Notes: generated by a model from the letters alone, not told the origin. 6,694 bases of DNA from Desulfuromonadaceae bacterium GWC2_58_13 (GCA_001825565.1 MHXM01000113.1:18338-25031); one strand, 5' to 3'; counted from the first letter of the stretch, positions 1 to 6,486 are shown. Translations and numbers: made by a program.

Positions 1-1260
1 GATACCATCACTCACCCGTTTTTCGTGATTGATATCTCTAGCTTTCACATTGTCATGGCCAATGATGCTTTCAGGGAATTGTATCCCGGCGAAGCCAGCA
101 CCTGTCATGAACTGATTCACCGGAAAATGTTGCCCATGGACGGGGGAGCGGACTGGTGTTGCCCCATTCTTGAAGTGAAAAAGAAAAAACGGCCGGTGGT
201 GGTCGAGCAGGTTCACGTCGATGCCCGGGGAGAGCAAAAATTTTTGGAGCTCTGCGCCCGACCGATTATGAACCGTCGCGGTGAGCTGGCCCAAGTTGCG
301 GTGTATGGCCTGGATATCACCGATCGCAAAAAGGCCCAGGACGCCGTGGAAGATGCACTGGCCAGGACGCGGGACATGGCCTTGCAGCAGGAGATGCAGA
401 ATGCCCTGATGCAGAAACAGAAAAAGAGGCTGGAGAAGGCCTATGGCGACCTCAAGATGGCTCAGTCGCAGATGCTGCAAAAAGAGAAAATGGCCTCGAT
501 CGGCCAGCTGGCGGCCGGGGTTGCCCATGAAATAAACAACCCGATGGGATTTATTTCGAGCAATCTGGTCAGCCTCGGCAAACACACCCAGCGGCTGGTT
601 GATTTTATCGAGGCGCAGACCGAACTTTATTCCACACTTCCCGGCGCGGAAACGGTTTTGTCCGCTGCCGCGAAAAAGCGCAAGGAGCTGAGGGTCGATT
701 ACGTTCTCGGCGATCTCAAGGACCTGCTGGCCGAATCTCTCGAAGGGGCCGAGAGGGTCAAGGCAATCGTTCAGAATCTCAAAAGTTTCTCCCGGATTGA
801 CGCAGCGGAAGAGTCGCGCATCAATATCCACGACTGCCTGGAAAGCACCATCAATATCGTCTGGAACGAGATCAAGTACAAGGCCGAGCTCAAGCGGGAA
901 TACGGCGATCTGCCGATGATCAATTGTTTTCCACAGCAGTTGAACCAGGTCTTCATGAATCTGCTGGTGAACGCAGCCCATGCCATCGAAAAAAATGGCG
1001 AGATTGTCGTACGGACCTGGCGACAGGGCGAGAACGTGATGATCACGGTGGCGGACAACGGCTCAGGCATTGCGCCGGAGCATCTGAACCGCCTGTTCGA
1101 ACCGTTTTTCACCACTAAAGAGGTAGGCAAAGGAACCGGACTTGGGCTCAGCATCGCTTACGATATCGTCAAAAAGCACAAGGGTGAAATCAGGGTGGCG
1201 AGTGAAGTCGGCAAAGGGACGACCTTTGCCATCAGCCTGCCGATAACCGAAAATGACTGA
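1..1260 (+). CDS. PAS-domain sensor histidine kinase, 5' end missing
   Basis: This is a sensor kinase expected to autophosphorylate on histidine and pass the phosphate to a receiver, probably one encoded downstream. The frame is open from base 1, and the codons before the first GTG (base 25) already read as PAS sequence (HPFFVID), so the gene starts left of the window and that GTG is not its start. Counting from the first codon in the window: PAS domain about 1-113, ending in the usual DITDRK; charged coiled coil about 114-168; HisKA with phosphoacceptor His176 in AHEINNP (bases 526-528); extended dimerisation helices to about 265; HATPase_c about 308-418. The HATPase has an N-box (NLLVNAAHA, Asn324), G1 box DNGSG (Asp352), F-box FEPFFTT and G2 box GKGTGLGL. 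All catalytic boxes are intact. No membrane segment lies in the visible part. It resembles the HK4-type kinases. Its kinase core is paralogous to the second kinase at 2014-3327. The stimulus is unknown. Confidence 0.95.
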   Translation, partial: DTITHPFFVIDISSFHIVMANDAFRELYPGEASTCHELIHRKMLPMDGGADWCCPILEVKKKKRPVVVEQVHVDARGEQKFLELCARPIMNRRGELAQVAVYGLDITDRKKAQDAVEDALARTRDMALQQEMQNALMQKQKKRLEKAYGDLKMAQSQMLQKEKMASIGQLAAGVAHEINNPMGFISSNLVSLGKHTQRLVDFIEAQTELYSTLPGAETVLSAAAKKRKELRVDYVLGDLKDLLAESLEGAERVKAIVQNLKSFSRIDAAEESRINIHDCLESTINIVWNEIKYKAELKREYGDLPMINCFPQQLNQVFMNLLVNAAHAIEKNGEIVVRTWRQGENVMITVADNGSGIAPEHLNRLFEPFFTTKEVGKGTGLGLSIAYDIVKKHKGEIRVASEVGKGTTFAISLPITEND

Positions 1261-1323
1261 TGTGGGCGCATCGCTCTCCAATTGAACCGAACAGGTCGGA
1301 GGCAATGGCGTCCGGGAAAAAAT

Positions 1324-1998
1324 ATGATTGAATACGATGAAACAGAAAACCGGATGGTTTTGAAACTGGTCTATTACGGACCGGCCTTGTCGGGCAAAAC
1401 CACCAATCTGTTGCAGCTTCATGAATTGCTCGACCAGCAGGGGCGGGGTGACCTGATGGTGCTGGACACGAAGGATGACCGGACTATCTATTTTGACCTG
1501 CTGCCGTTTTTTCTGGTCGCGCCCAGTGGGTTGAAAATCAAGGTCAAGGTATTTACCGTGCCGGGACAGGTCAAACACGATGCGACACGCAAGGCCGTTC
1601 TTCAGCGTGCCGACGGGGTAGCGTTTATCGCGGATTCGCAGACGGTCGAAACCATGAATAATTTTAATAGTTTTGAAAATCTTGAAAAGAACCTGGAGAT
1701 GGTGGGCCTGGATATCGAAAAAATCCCCTTGGTGATTCAGTACAATAAACGGGACTTGACCGACATCCTCACCGAAGAGGATATCCGGAGGGTATGGTCG
1801 CAGACCGGCATTCCGGTTTTTTTGGCTTCGGCGCTTAATGGCGCCGGAGTGGTTGAAACCTTCTGTTGTCTTGCCGAACGGGTCTATGATTCGATCGATA
1901 AAAAGCATGGTTTATTGCAGCGCCACGGACTGGACCGGGGCGGCTTTATTAAGCAACTGGTTCGCCTGCCGGGCGGCACCGGCGCCCCTTCGATTTAA
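1324..1998 (+). CDS. MglA-like Ras-superfamily small GTPase
   Basis: This 224-residue protein is a predicted cytoplasmic GTP switch of the bacterial MglA family, which in Myxococcus xanthus sets cell polarity and controls polar type IV pili and gliding machinery. Visible motifs: P-loop GPALSGKTT (19-27, Lys25), switch I DDRTIYFDLLPF (51-62), switch II TVPGQ (78-82), the family's NSFENLEKNL stretch (115-124), guanine-specificity NKRD (141-144) and SAL (169-171). Thr78 replaces the usual Ras-type Asp, as in MglA. Arg53 and Gln82, the intrinsic catalytic residues reported for MglA, fall at the same numbers here. The ATG at 1324 is chosen because family members begin just before the first beta strand (LKLVYYG). 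An in-frame TTG at 1282 would add 14 non-family residues. The Shine-Dalgarno is weak (GGGAAAA). The C-terminus is about 25 residues longer than M. xanthus MglA and is Gly/Pro-rich. It lies 63 bp after the first kinase and 15 bp before the second. No MglB-like GAP is nearby. Confidence 0.93.
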   Translation: MIEYDETENRMVLKLVYYGPALSGKTTNLLQLHELLDQQGRGDLMVLDTKDDRTIYFDLLPFFLVAPSGLKIKVKVFTVPGQVKHDATRKAVLQRADGVAFIADSQTVETMNNFNSFENLEKNLEMVGLDIEKIPLVIQYNKRDLTDILTEEDIRRVWSQTGIPVFLASALNGAGVVETFCCLAERVYDSIDKKHGLLQRHGLDRGGFIKQLVRLPGGTGAPSI

Positions 1999-2004
1999 CC
2001 GCGC

Positions 2005-2008
2005 GGAG
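2005..2008 (+). promoter_or_regulatory. Ribosome binding site of second kinase
   Basis: GGAG lies 5 bases before the ATG at 2014, inside the 15-bp gap after the GTPase stop codon. The tight spacing supports this start and co-transcription with the GTPase gene. Confidence 0.7.
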
Positions 2009-2013
2009 ACCCT

Positions 2014-3327
2014 ATGGATGGGCGAGATTTTATAGATTTTGTCGTTGGCGAAGAAAAACGCCTTACCGATATCCTGTCCCGGGACGATGTCATGCCGATG
2101 CTTGAAAGTGCGATTCTGGCGGGCGTCGGCTCGGCAATGATTGTCGATGAGGCCGAGGTTCCCCTGTGGCGTGCCGGCGCCGCCCCTGGGGATTTCGTTT
2201 TCCTGTCGACTTCGGCAGGGGTTTTCTCGGCGCCGCTGATGCTCGAAGGAGAGCCCGTGGGAAAGGTCTGCCTGGTCGGAGACGGCGTCGATCCCGAAGC
2301 CCTGAATGCCATGCTGAAAATCGTCAGCGGCGCTCTCAATCGTCTGATCAGCGGTAATCTCAAGCGGATGTTGACGACCGAAATTCATACCAAGGTGGTC
2401 AACCAGTCGTACGATGAGCTGGTCGAAATCAACCGGCAGTTGACCGTTTCGGAAAAACAATATCGGGATCTGGCCGAATCCCTGGAAGTGCGGGTCCGGG
2501 AGCGGACCGACGAGTTGAAACGGGCTTATGCCCGCATGCTGCAACAGGAAAAACTGGCCTCGGTGGGCCAGCTGGCCGCCGGGGTGGCCCACGAAATCAA
2601 TAATCCCTTGGGGTTTATCCTGAGCAATTTACAAACTTTGCGGAAGTATGTGGGAAAATTTTCCGAGATGCTGGAATTTTATCGTTCTTCGGCAGGGTCC
2701 GGCCAGATGCCCGCCGCCCTGCGTCTGGGCGCCGAGTCGAAATGGCGGGAGTTGAAGCTGGACTTTGTCATGGCCGACCTGGACGAACTATTCACCCACA
2801 GCATTTCCGGCGCCGAACGGGTCAAGAAGATCGTCGCCGATCTGCGTGGGTTTTCCCATGTGGACGACACCGGCTCCGGCTCGATCAGGATCAATGACGA
2901 GCTGGAACGCACCCTCAGCGTGATTGCGGCGGAGATTCCGGACGATGTAAAAATAGTCAAGGAGTTCGGTGTATTGCCTGATGTCAAGGGGTCCGCCGGG
3001 TTGCTCTGCCAGGCATTTCTCAACCTTATCCGCAATGCTTTGCAGTGCCGGCAGGGCGGTTTGAAATTGCTGATCCGGACCGAAGCGTTCGGGGCCGGCG
3101 TCCGCCTGTCGTTCATCGACAATGGGCCGGGTATTCCCGAAGCGATCCGCAATCGCATCTTCGAACCTTTCTTTACGACCCGTCAGGTCGGCCAGGGCAT
3201 GGGCATGGGACTGACGGTCGCCTACGACGCCGTGAAAACGGCCGGCGGGACCATCGCCGTAAAAAGCCAGGAAGGTCGCGGGAGTGCCTTTATTATCGAG
3301 TTGCCCACGGTCAGGAGCGACAAATGA
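2014..3327 (+). CDS. Sensor histidine kinase with unassigned N-terminal domain
   Basis: This 437-residue kinase probably acts on the receiver proteins encoded directly after it. Residues 1-120 form a soluble alpha/beta region that I cannot assign. Its pattern (helix, AMIVDEAEVPLW hairpin, then strands around LEGEPVGKVCLVGD, then helix) is loosely like a GAF or roadblock-type sensor fold. Residues about 125-180 form a coiled coil ending in EKLASVGQLAAG. HisKA carries His193 in AHEINNP (bases 2590-2592). HATPase_c spans about 325-432, with N-box NLIRNAL (Asn341), G1 box DNGPG (Asp369), F-box FEPFFTT and G2 box GQGMGMGL. All key residues are present. There is no signal peptide or membrane helix, so it is predicted cytoplasmic. 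The long HisKA helices match the first kinase closely, which suggests duplication around the GTPase gene. The stop codon overlaps the next start (ATGA), implying coupled translation with the receiver-ATPase and making that protein the likeliest partner. Confidence 0.95.
   Translation: MDGRDFIDFVVGEEKRLTDILSRDDVMPMLESAILAGVGSAMIVDEAEVPLWRAGAAPGDFVFLSTSAGVFSAPLMLEGEPVGKVCLVGDGVDPEALNAMLKIVSGALNRLISGNLKRMLTTEIHTKVVNQSYDELVEINRQLTVSEKQYRDLAESLEVRVRERTDELKRAYARMLQQEKLASVGQLAAGVAHEINNPLGFILSNLQTLRKYVGKFSEMLEFYRSSAGSGQMPAALRLGAESKWRELKLDFVMADLDELFTHSISGAERVKKIVADLRGFSHVDDTGSGSIRINDELERTLSVIAAEIPDDVKIVKEFGVLPDVKGSAGLLCQAFLNLIRNALQCRQGGLKLLIRTEAFGAGVRLSFIDNGPGIPEAIRNRIFEPFFTTRQVGQGMGMGLTVAYDAVKTAGGTIAVKSQEGRGSAFIIELPTVRSDK
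3313..3317 (+). promoter_or_regulatory. Ribosome binding site deciding the ATPase start
   Basis: AGGAG sits 6 bases before the ATG at 3324, within the last codons of the upstream kinase gene. The ATPase frame stays open for 93 codons further upstream, back to 3045, but that stretch lies wholly inside the kinase gene. This site and the ATGA overlap fix the start at 3324. Confidence 0.85.
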
Positions 3328-5753
3328 GTAAATTCGCGGGACTCTTTCGTTCGGCGGCCGGAGAGCCGCCCCCGGAACAGGCTGCTCAGCCCGATTTCGC
3401 CGAGGAGACCGGCCGCCAACCGCAGAAAGGTTTCACCCTCCTTTTCGTGGATGATGAGGAGGGTGTTCTCAAGGCTCTGCGGCGGATTTTCATGGACGAA
3501 AATTACCAGATTCTTACCGCCTCAGGAGGTGAAGAGGCGCTTCAGATTCTCGAACGAGAGTCGGTTCAGCTGGTGATTTCCGATCACCGGATGCCCGGGA
3601 TGACCGGAGCCCAGTTGCTCAAGCAGATCAAGGAGCGTTGGCCGCCGGTGATCCGCATCATGTTGACCGGCTTTGCCGACGTGCAGTCGATCATGGGCGC
3701 GGTCAACGAAGGGGCGGTTTACAAATTCATCACCAAACCCTGGAATGACGAGGATCTGCGGCTGACGGTCAGTCTGGCTCTGCAGCAGTACGTGCTGATC
3801 CAGGAGAATCGAAAGCTTAAGGAGGTCAACCGGCAGCAGCAGGAGAAAATCAAAACTTATGCGGCCCGGGTCGCCGACAGCAGCGGCATTCTGGGGACCA
3901 TACTGACGAAAGCGGGGCAAGTCACCGGTCCCGATTTCGATAATGCCCGAAAAAGCCGGCAGCAAGGCGAATTCATCATCGATACCCTGGTCCGGCTCGG
4001 CCTGACGACCGAAGCGAAGGTGATTCGGGCGCTGCAGCACCAATTGCGTCTGGAGTCGGTCGATCTGCGCGAGACCCCCATCGCTCCGGAAGTCGCCCGG
4101 TTTCTCCCCCGCGATCTCTGCGAGAAAAGCCGGATTATTCCCATCAAGCTGGAGGGGCGGCAACTGACTCTGGCCATGGCCGACCCGTCGGACATTTACA
4201 AGATCGACAATCTGGCCTTGATGACCGGGTTCAAGGTCATTCCGGTGATCGCCAGCAGCTCGGAAATCCGGGATCAGCTGCAGAAAGTCCATGGCGACCC
4301 CGGCTTTGCCCGGAACGCGGATATCGAGGACGTTTCCGAGTTTGATCCGATGGACGAAATCGACATCGTCATCGAGGAAGACGAGTACACGGTCAATGTC
4401 GAGGAGCTTATCAACTCCTCGGAAGTCCCGCCCATCGTCAGAATCGTCAACGCGATCATTTCCGAAGCCATCCGCTATCAGGCCAGCGATATCCATATCG
4501 AGCCGAAAACCAAATTTTCCCTGATCCGTTTTCGTATCGACGGCATTTTGCACGACAAGCTGCGCATCCCGGCCGAATTGCATGCCGCCGCCATTTCCCG
4601 GATCAAGATTCTGGCCAAGCTCGATATCTCCGAACGGCGCATCCCCCAGGACGGACGTATTTCGGTCAAATCGGGAACCCGGCTGGTCGACCTGCGCGTT
4701 TCCACCCTGCCGTCGATCAACGGGGAAAAAGTGGTGCTGCGCATTCTCGACAAGAGCTCCGCGGTAAAAAGGCTCAAGGATCTGGGTCTGCTCGACGCCG
4801 ATCTCCAGCGTATTTTAACTCTGATCAAGAAACCGCAGGGGATCATCATCGCGACCGGACCCACCGGCAGCGGCAAAACCACCATGCTCTATTCCATTCT
4901 GGGCGAAATGCTCGATCGCAGCAGAAACTTCGAGACCATCGAAGAGCCGGTGGAATATTTTCTCGAAGAGGCCAACCAGGTTTCGGTTCGCGAAAAGATC
5001 GGCATGTCTTTCGCTTCGATTCTGCGTTCCACCCTGCGCCAGGATCCCGATGTCATTCTGGTCGGAGAAATTCGCGACAAGGAAACCGCCGATGTGGCGT
5101 TCAAGGCGGCCCTGACCGGACACATGGTTCTGACCACGTTGCACACCAACAACTCCATCGCCTCGATCACCCGTCTGATCGACATCGGTATTCCCTCCTA
5201 TCTGATTGCCTCTGCCCTTGAAGGAATCGTCGCTCAACGACTGGTGCGCCGACTCTGCAAGCACTGCAAGGCCGAAGATGAGCCTTCGCCGGAACACCTG
5301 CACCTGCTTCGAATTTCCGCTGAAAGCCTGGGGGGGAAGGTGTTTCGTCCCGTCGGTTGCCCCCGATGCAGCAACACCGGTTATCTCGGTCGCACCGGGA
5401 TCTACGAAATGTTCGTCATGAATGAAGACTTCCGAAGCATGATCTCGGAAGGATACAAGGAATCGAAACTCGTCGAAATGGCCCGGGCCGGCGGCATGCG
5501 AACTCTGATTGAAGATGGGGTCGAAAAGGTTCGCAGCGGAGAAACCACCCTGGATGAACTACTGAGAGTAATCGGACCGCAAATCAAAAACGAACGGGAA
5601 TGTGGGCAATGTCATCAGCCCATCGATATCAAATTTCTGTTTTGTCCGTATTGCGGTGCATTTAAACAGAATATCTGTCGCAACTGCAACGGAGTCATGG
5701 AAGAAGATTGGCGGATATGTGCTTATTGCGGAAATCCCAAATCTTTGTCCTGA
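3324..5753 (+). CDS. Receiver-MshEN-PilB/GspE ATPase-double zinc ribbon fusion
   Basis: This 809-residue protein is a predicted cytoplasmic hexameric ATPase that powers type IV pilus extension or type II secretion, with added signalling and metal-binding parts. Residues 37-155 form a receiver domain: Asp43/Asp44, phosphoacceptor Asp87 (SDHRMPG), Thr115 and Lys138 (KPW). Residues about 155-185 form a helical, Gln-rich linker. Residues about 210-320 resemble MshEN (T2SSE_N), with GEFIIDTLVRLGL then the LPRDLCEKSRIIPI region. Residues about 365-750 form the ATPase: Walker A GPTGSGKT (Lys518), Asp box TIEEPVEYF (538-546), Walker B region DVILVGEIRD (Glu582), His box TGHMVLTTLHTNN (His600, His607), and a zinc tetracysteine Cys645/648/679/682. 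Residues 760-802 carry four more CxxC pairs (Cys760/763, 774/777, 785/788, 799/802), a double zinc ribbon. Ordinary PilB proteins are about 560-570 residues and have neither the receiver nor the final ribbon. Calling it PilB-like rather than GspE-like is an inference from the MglA-like neighbour. Phosphorylation by a neighbouring kinase probably tunes motor activity or docking. Confidence 0.95.
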   Translation: MSKFAGLFRSAAGEPPPEQAAQPDFAEETGRQPQKGFTLLFVDDEEGVLKALRRIFMDENYQILTASGGEEALQILERESVQLVISDHRMPGMTGAQLLKQIKERWPPVIRIMLTGFADVQSIMGAVNEGAVYKFITKPWNDEDLRLTVSLALQQYVLIQENRKLKEVNRQQQEKIKTYAARVADSSGILGTILTKAGQVTGPDFDNARKSRQQGEFIIDTLVRLGLTTEAKVIRALQHQLRLESVDLRETPIAPEVARFLPRDLCEKSRIIPIKLEGRQLTLAMADPSDIYKIDNLALMTGFKVIPVIASSSEIRDQLQKVHGDPGFARNADIEDVSEFDPMDEIDIVIEEDEYTVNVEELINSSEVPPIVRIVNAIISEAIRYQASDIHIEPKTKFSLIRFRIDGILHDKLRIPAELHAAAISRIKILAKLDISERRIPQDGRISVKSGTRLVDLRVSTLPSINGEKVVLRILDKSSAVKRLKDLGLLDADLQRILTLIKKPQGIIIATGPTGSGKTTMLYSILGEMLDRSRNFETIEEPVEYFLEEANQVSVREKIGMSFASILRSTLRQDPDVILVGEIRDKETADVAFKAALTGHMVLTTLHTNNSIASITRLIDIGIPSYLIASALEGIVAQRLVRRLCKHCKAEDEPSPEHLHLLRISAESLGGKVFRPVGCPRCSNTGYLGRTGIYEMFVMNEDFRSMISEGYKESKLVEMARAGGMRTLIEDGVEKVRSGETTLDELLRVIGPQIKNERECGQCHQPIDIKFLFCPYCGAFKQNICRNCNGVMEEDWRICAYCGNPKSLS

Positions 5754-5767
5754 GTTCGGTTGCGAGA

Positions 5768-5772
5768 AAGGA
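5768..5772 (+). promoter_or_regulatory. Ribosome binding site of free receiver gene
   Basis: AAGGA lies 8 bases before the ATG at 5781. It favours this start over the in-frame TTG at 5760, which would add seven residues ahead of the first receiver strand. Confidence 0.75.
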
Positions 5773-5780
5773 TCATCTGT

Positions 5781-6347
5781 ATGAAAAGTAACATTTTGCT
5801 GGTCGACGACGAGGTTTCGGTGCTCAAGGCTCTGCAGCGATCGCTTATCGATGAAGATCTGGACGTGTATGTGGCCGAGTGTGCCGCCGAAGGGCTCAAA
5901 CTGATAGAACAGCACAAGTTCAAGGTGGTGGTTTCCGACGAGCGGATGCCGGATATGTGCGGATCCGAGTTCCTTTCCATCATCAGTTTGCAGCACCCGG
6001 AGGTGGTGCGCATTACCTTGACCGGACAAGCCAGCATCGAGGCGGCGATGACCGCGGTTAACCAGGGGGAGATTTACCGGTTTCTGCTCAAGCCCTGGAA
6101 CGACACCGAACTCACTTTGGCGATCCGCTCGGCGATTGAAAAGTACGATCTGGAAATGAAGAACCGCAAGCTGCTGTCGTTGATTCGAAACCAGGCGCTG
6201 AAACTGGAACAGATCGAGAAGAAACATCCGGGCCTGACCAACATCGATAGAGGGGAGGATGGCAGCTTCATGCTGAAGGAATTAAACGACGACGAAGTGG
6301 CGAAAATAATGAAAGAGTGCCGGGTCGAGATCCCGAAAGAAGAGTAG
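5781..6347 (+). CDS. Single-domain response regulator with helical C-terminal tail
   Basis: This 188-residue protein is a receiver without a recognisable output domain. Residues 3-121 hold the fold: Asp9/Asp10, phosphoacceptor Asp53 in SDERMPD, Thr81 (TLTGQ) and Lys104 in FLLKPWND. Strand and helix sequences closely match the receiver fused to the ATPase just upstream. Shared stretches include VLKAL, VSD.RMP, KPWND and a post-receiver helix ending in NRKL. The tail, about 122-188, is charged and probably helical, ending in RVEIPKEE. It shows no DNA-binding, HD-GYP or GGDEF motif. It follows the ATPase gene by 27 bp and is the last gene before the terminator, so it is probably co-transcribed. 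Plausible roles are a phosphate sink competing with the ATPase receiver, or a localisation/adaptor protein acting with the GTPase. Both are inferences. It could also be a receiver that hands phosphate to a partner elsewhere. Confidence 0.94.
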   Translation: MKSNILLVDDEVSVLKALQRSLIDEDLDVYVAECAAEGLKLIEQHKFKVVVSDERMPDMCGSEFLSIISLQHPEVVRITLTGQASIEAAMTAVNQGEIYRFLLKPWNDTELTLAIRSAIEKYDLEMKNRKLLSLIRNQALKLEQIEKKHPGLTNIDRGEDGSFMLKELNDDEVAKIMKECRVEIPKEE

Positions 6348-6381
6348 TCCGGGTGCCATTTGATCTGGTCCGATAATTTCC

Positions 6382-6421
6382 AACGCAAAAGACCGGGTCC
6401 GGGGGCCCGGTCTTTTGCGTT
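6382..6421 (+). terminator. Rho-independent terminator of the signalling operon
   Basis: A perfect 16-bp inverted repeat, AACGCAAAAGACCGGG (6382-6397) and CCCGGTCTTTTGCGTT (6406-6421), flanks the 8-base loop TCCGGGGG. The core GACCGGG/CCCGGTC is followed by TTTT and preceded by AAAA, so it could work in both directions. It starts 34 bases after the last receiver gene's stop and separates that operon from the tautomerase gene. Confidence 0.9.
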
Positions 6422-6447
6422 GTCCTGACGATCGGGTAATATTGATA
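6420..6447 (+). promoter_or_regulatory. Possible sigma-70-type promoter of tautomerase gene
   Basis: A gene placed after a strong terminator needs its own promoter. The only hexamers I can offer are weak: TTGTCC (6420-6425), a 16-base spacer and TTGATA (6442-6447). TAATAT at 6437-6442 is the better -10 match, but only the poor TTGCGT (6415-6420) sits in -35 position. This is a candidate only. Confidence 0.25.
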
Positions 6448-6475
6448 GGGTTGGTTTTCACCTCTAGCTCATTGC

Positions 6476-6481
6476 AAGGAG
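6476..6481 (+). promoter_or_regulatory. Ribosome binding site of tautomerase gene
   Basis: AAGGAG lies 5 bases before the ATG at 6487. It is a strong match that supports a real coding start in a frame with no stop codon before the window edge. Confidence 0.85.
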
Positions 6482-6486
6482 ATCGT

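Noticed and set aside
1282..1323. TTG start adding 14 residues to the GTPase
   Set aside because: MglA family proteins begin close to the first strand, as from the ATG at 1324. The added residues are Arg-rich and not family-like. GGAGG at 1298-1302 is oddly placed for either start, so some doubt remains.
1063..1908. 281-codon open frame on the minus strand
   Set aside because: It runs antisense across the 3' end of the first kinase and most of the GTPase gene, both well supported. No family resemblance was seen.
1912..2592. 226-codon open frame on the minus strand
   Set aside because: It is antisense to the GTPase 3' end and the N-terminal half of the second kinase, with no domain or convincing start.
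3045..3323. N-terminal extension of the ATPase by 93 codons
   Set aside because: This stretch is wholly within the second kinase's HATPase domain. The ATGA start with AGGAG at 3313-3317 is far better supported, and the extra residues look like out-of-frame sequence.
3522..4583. 353-codon open frame on the minus strand inside the ATPase gene
   Set aside because: It is antisense to the receiver and MshEN regions, which have clear family motifs. Its translation is low in complexity, rich in Asp, Gln and Gly, with no recognisable domain. It is a shadow of GC-biased codon use.
5559..6227. 222-codon open frame on the minus strand
   Set aside because: It is antisense to the zinc ribbon and the free receiver gene, whose motifs are intact, so it is a shadow.
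6453..6475. Possible sigma-54 promoter (GG...GC) before the tautomerase
   Set aside because: GG (6453-6454) and GC (6467-6468) are 12 bases apart rather than 10, and the flanking consensus is absent.
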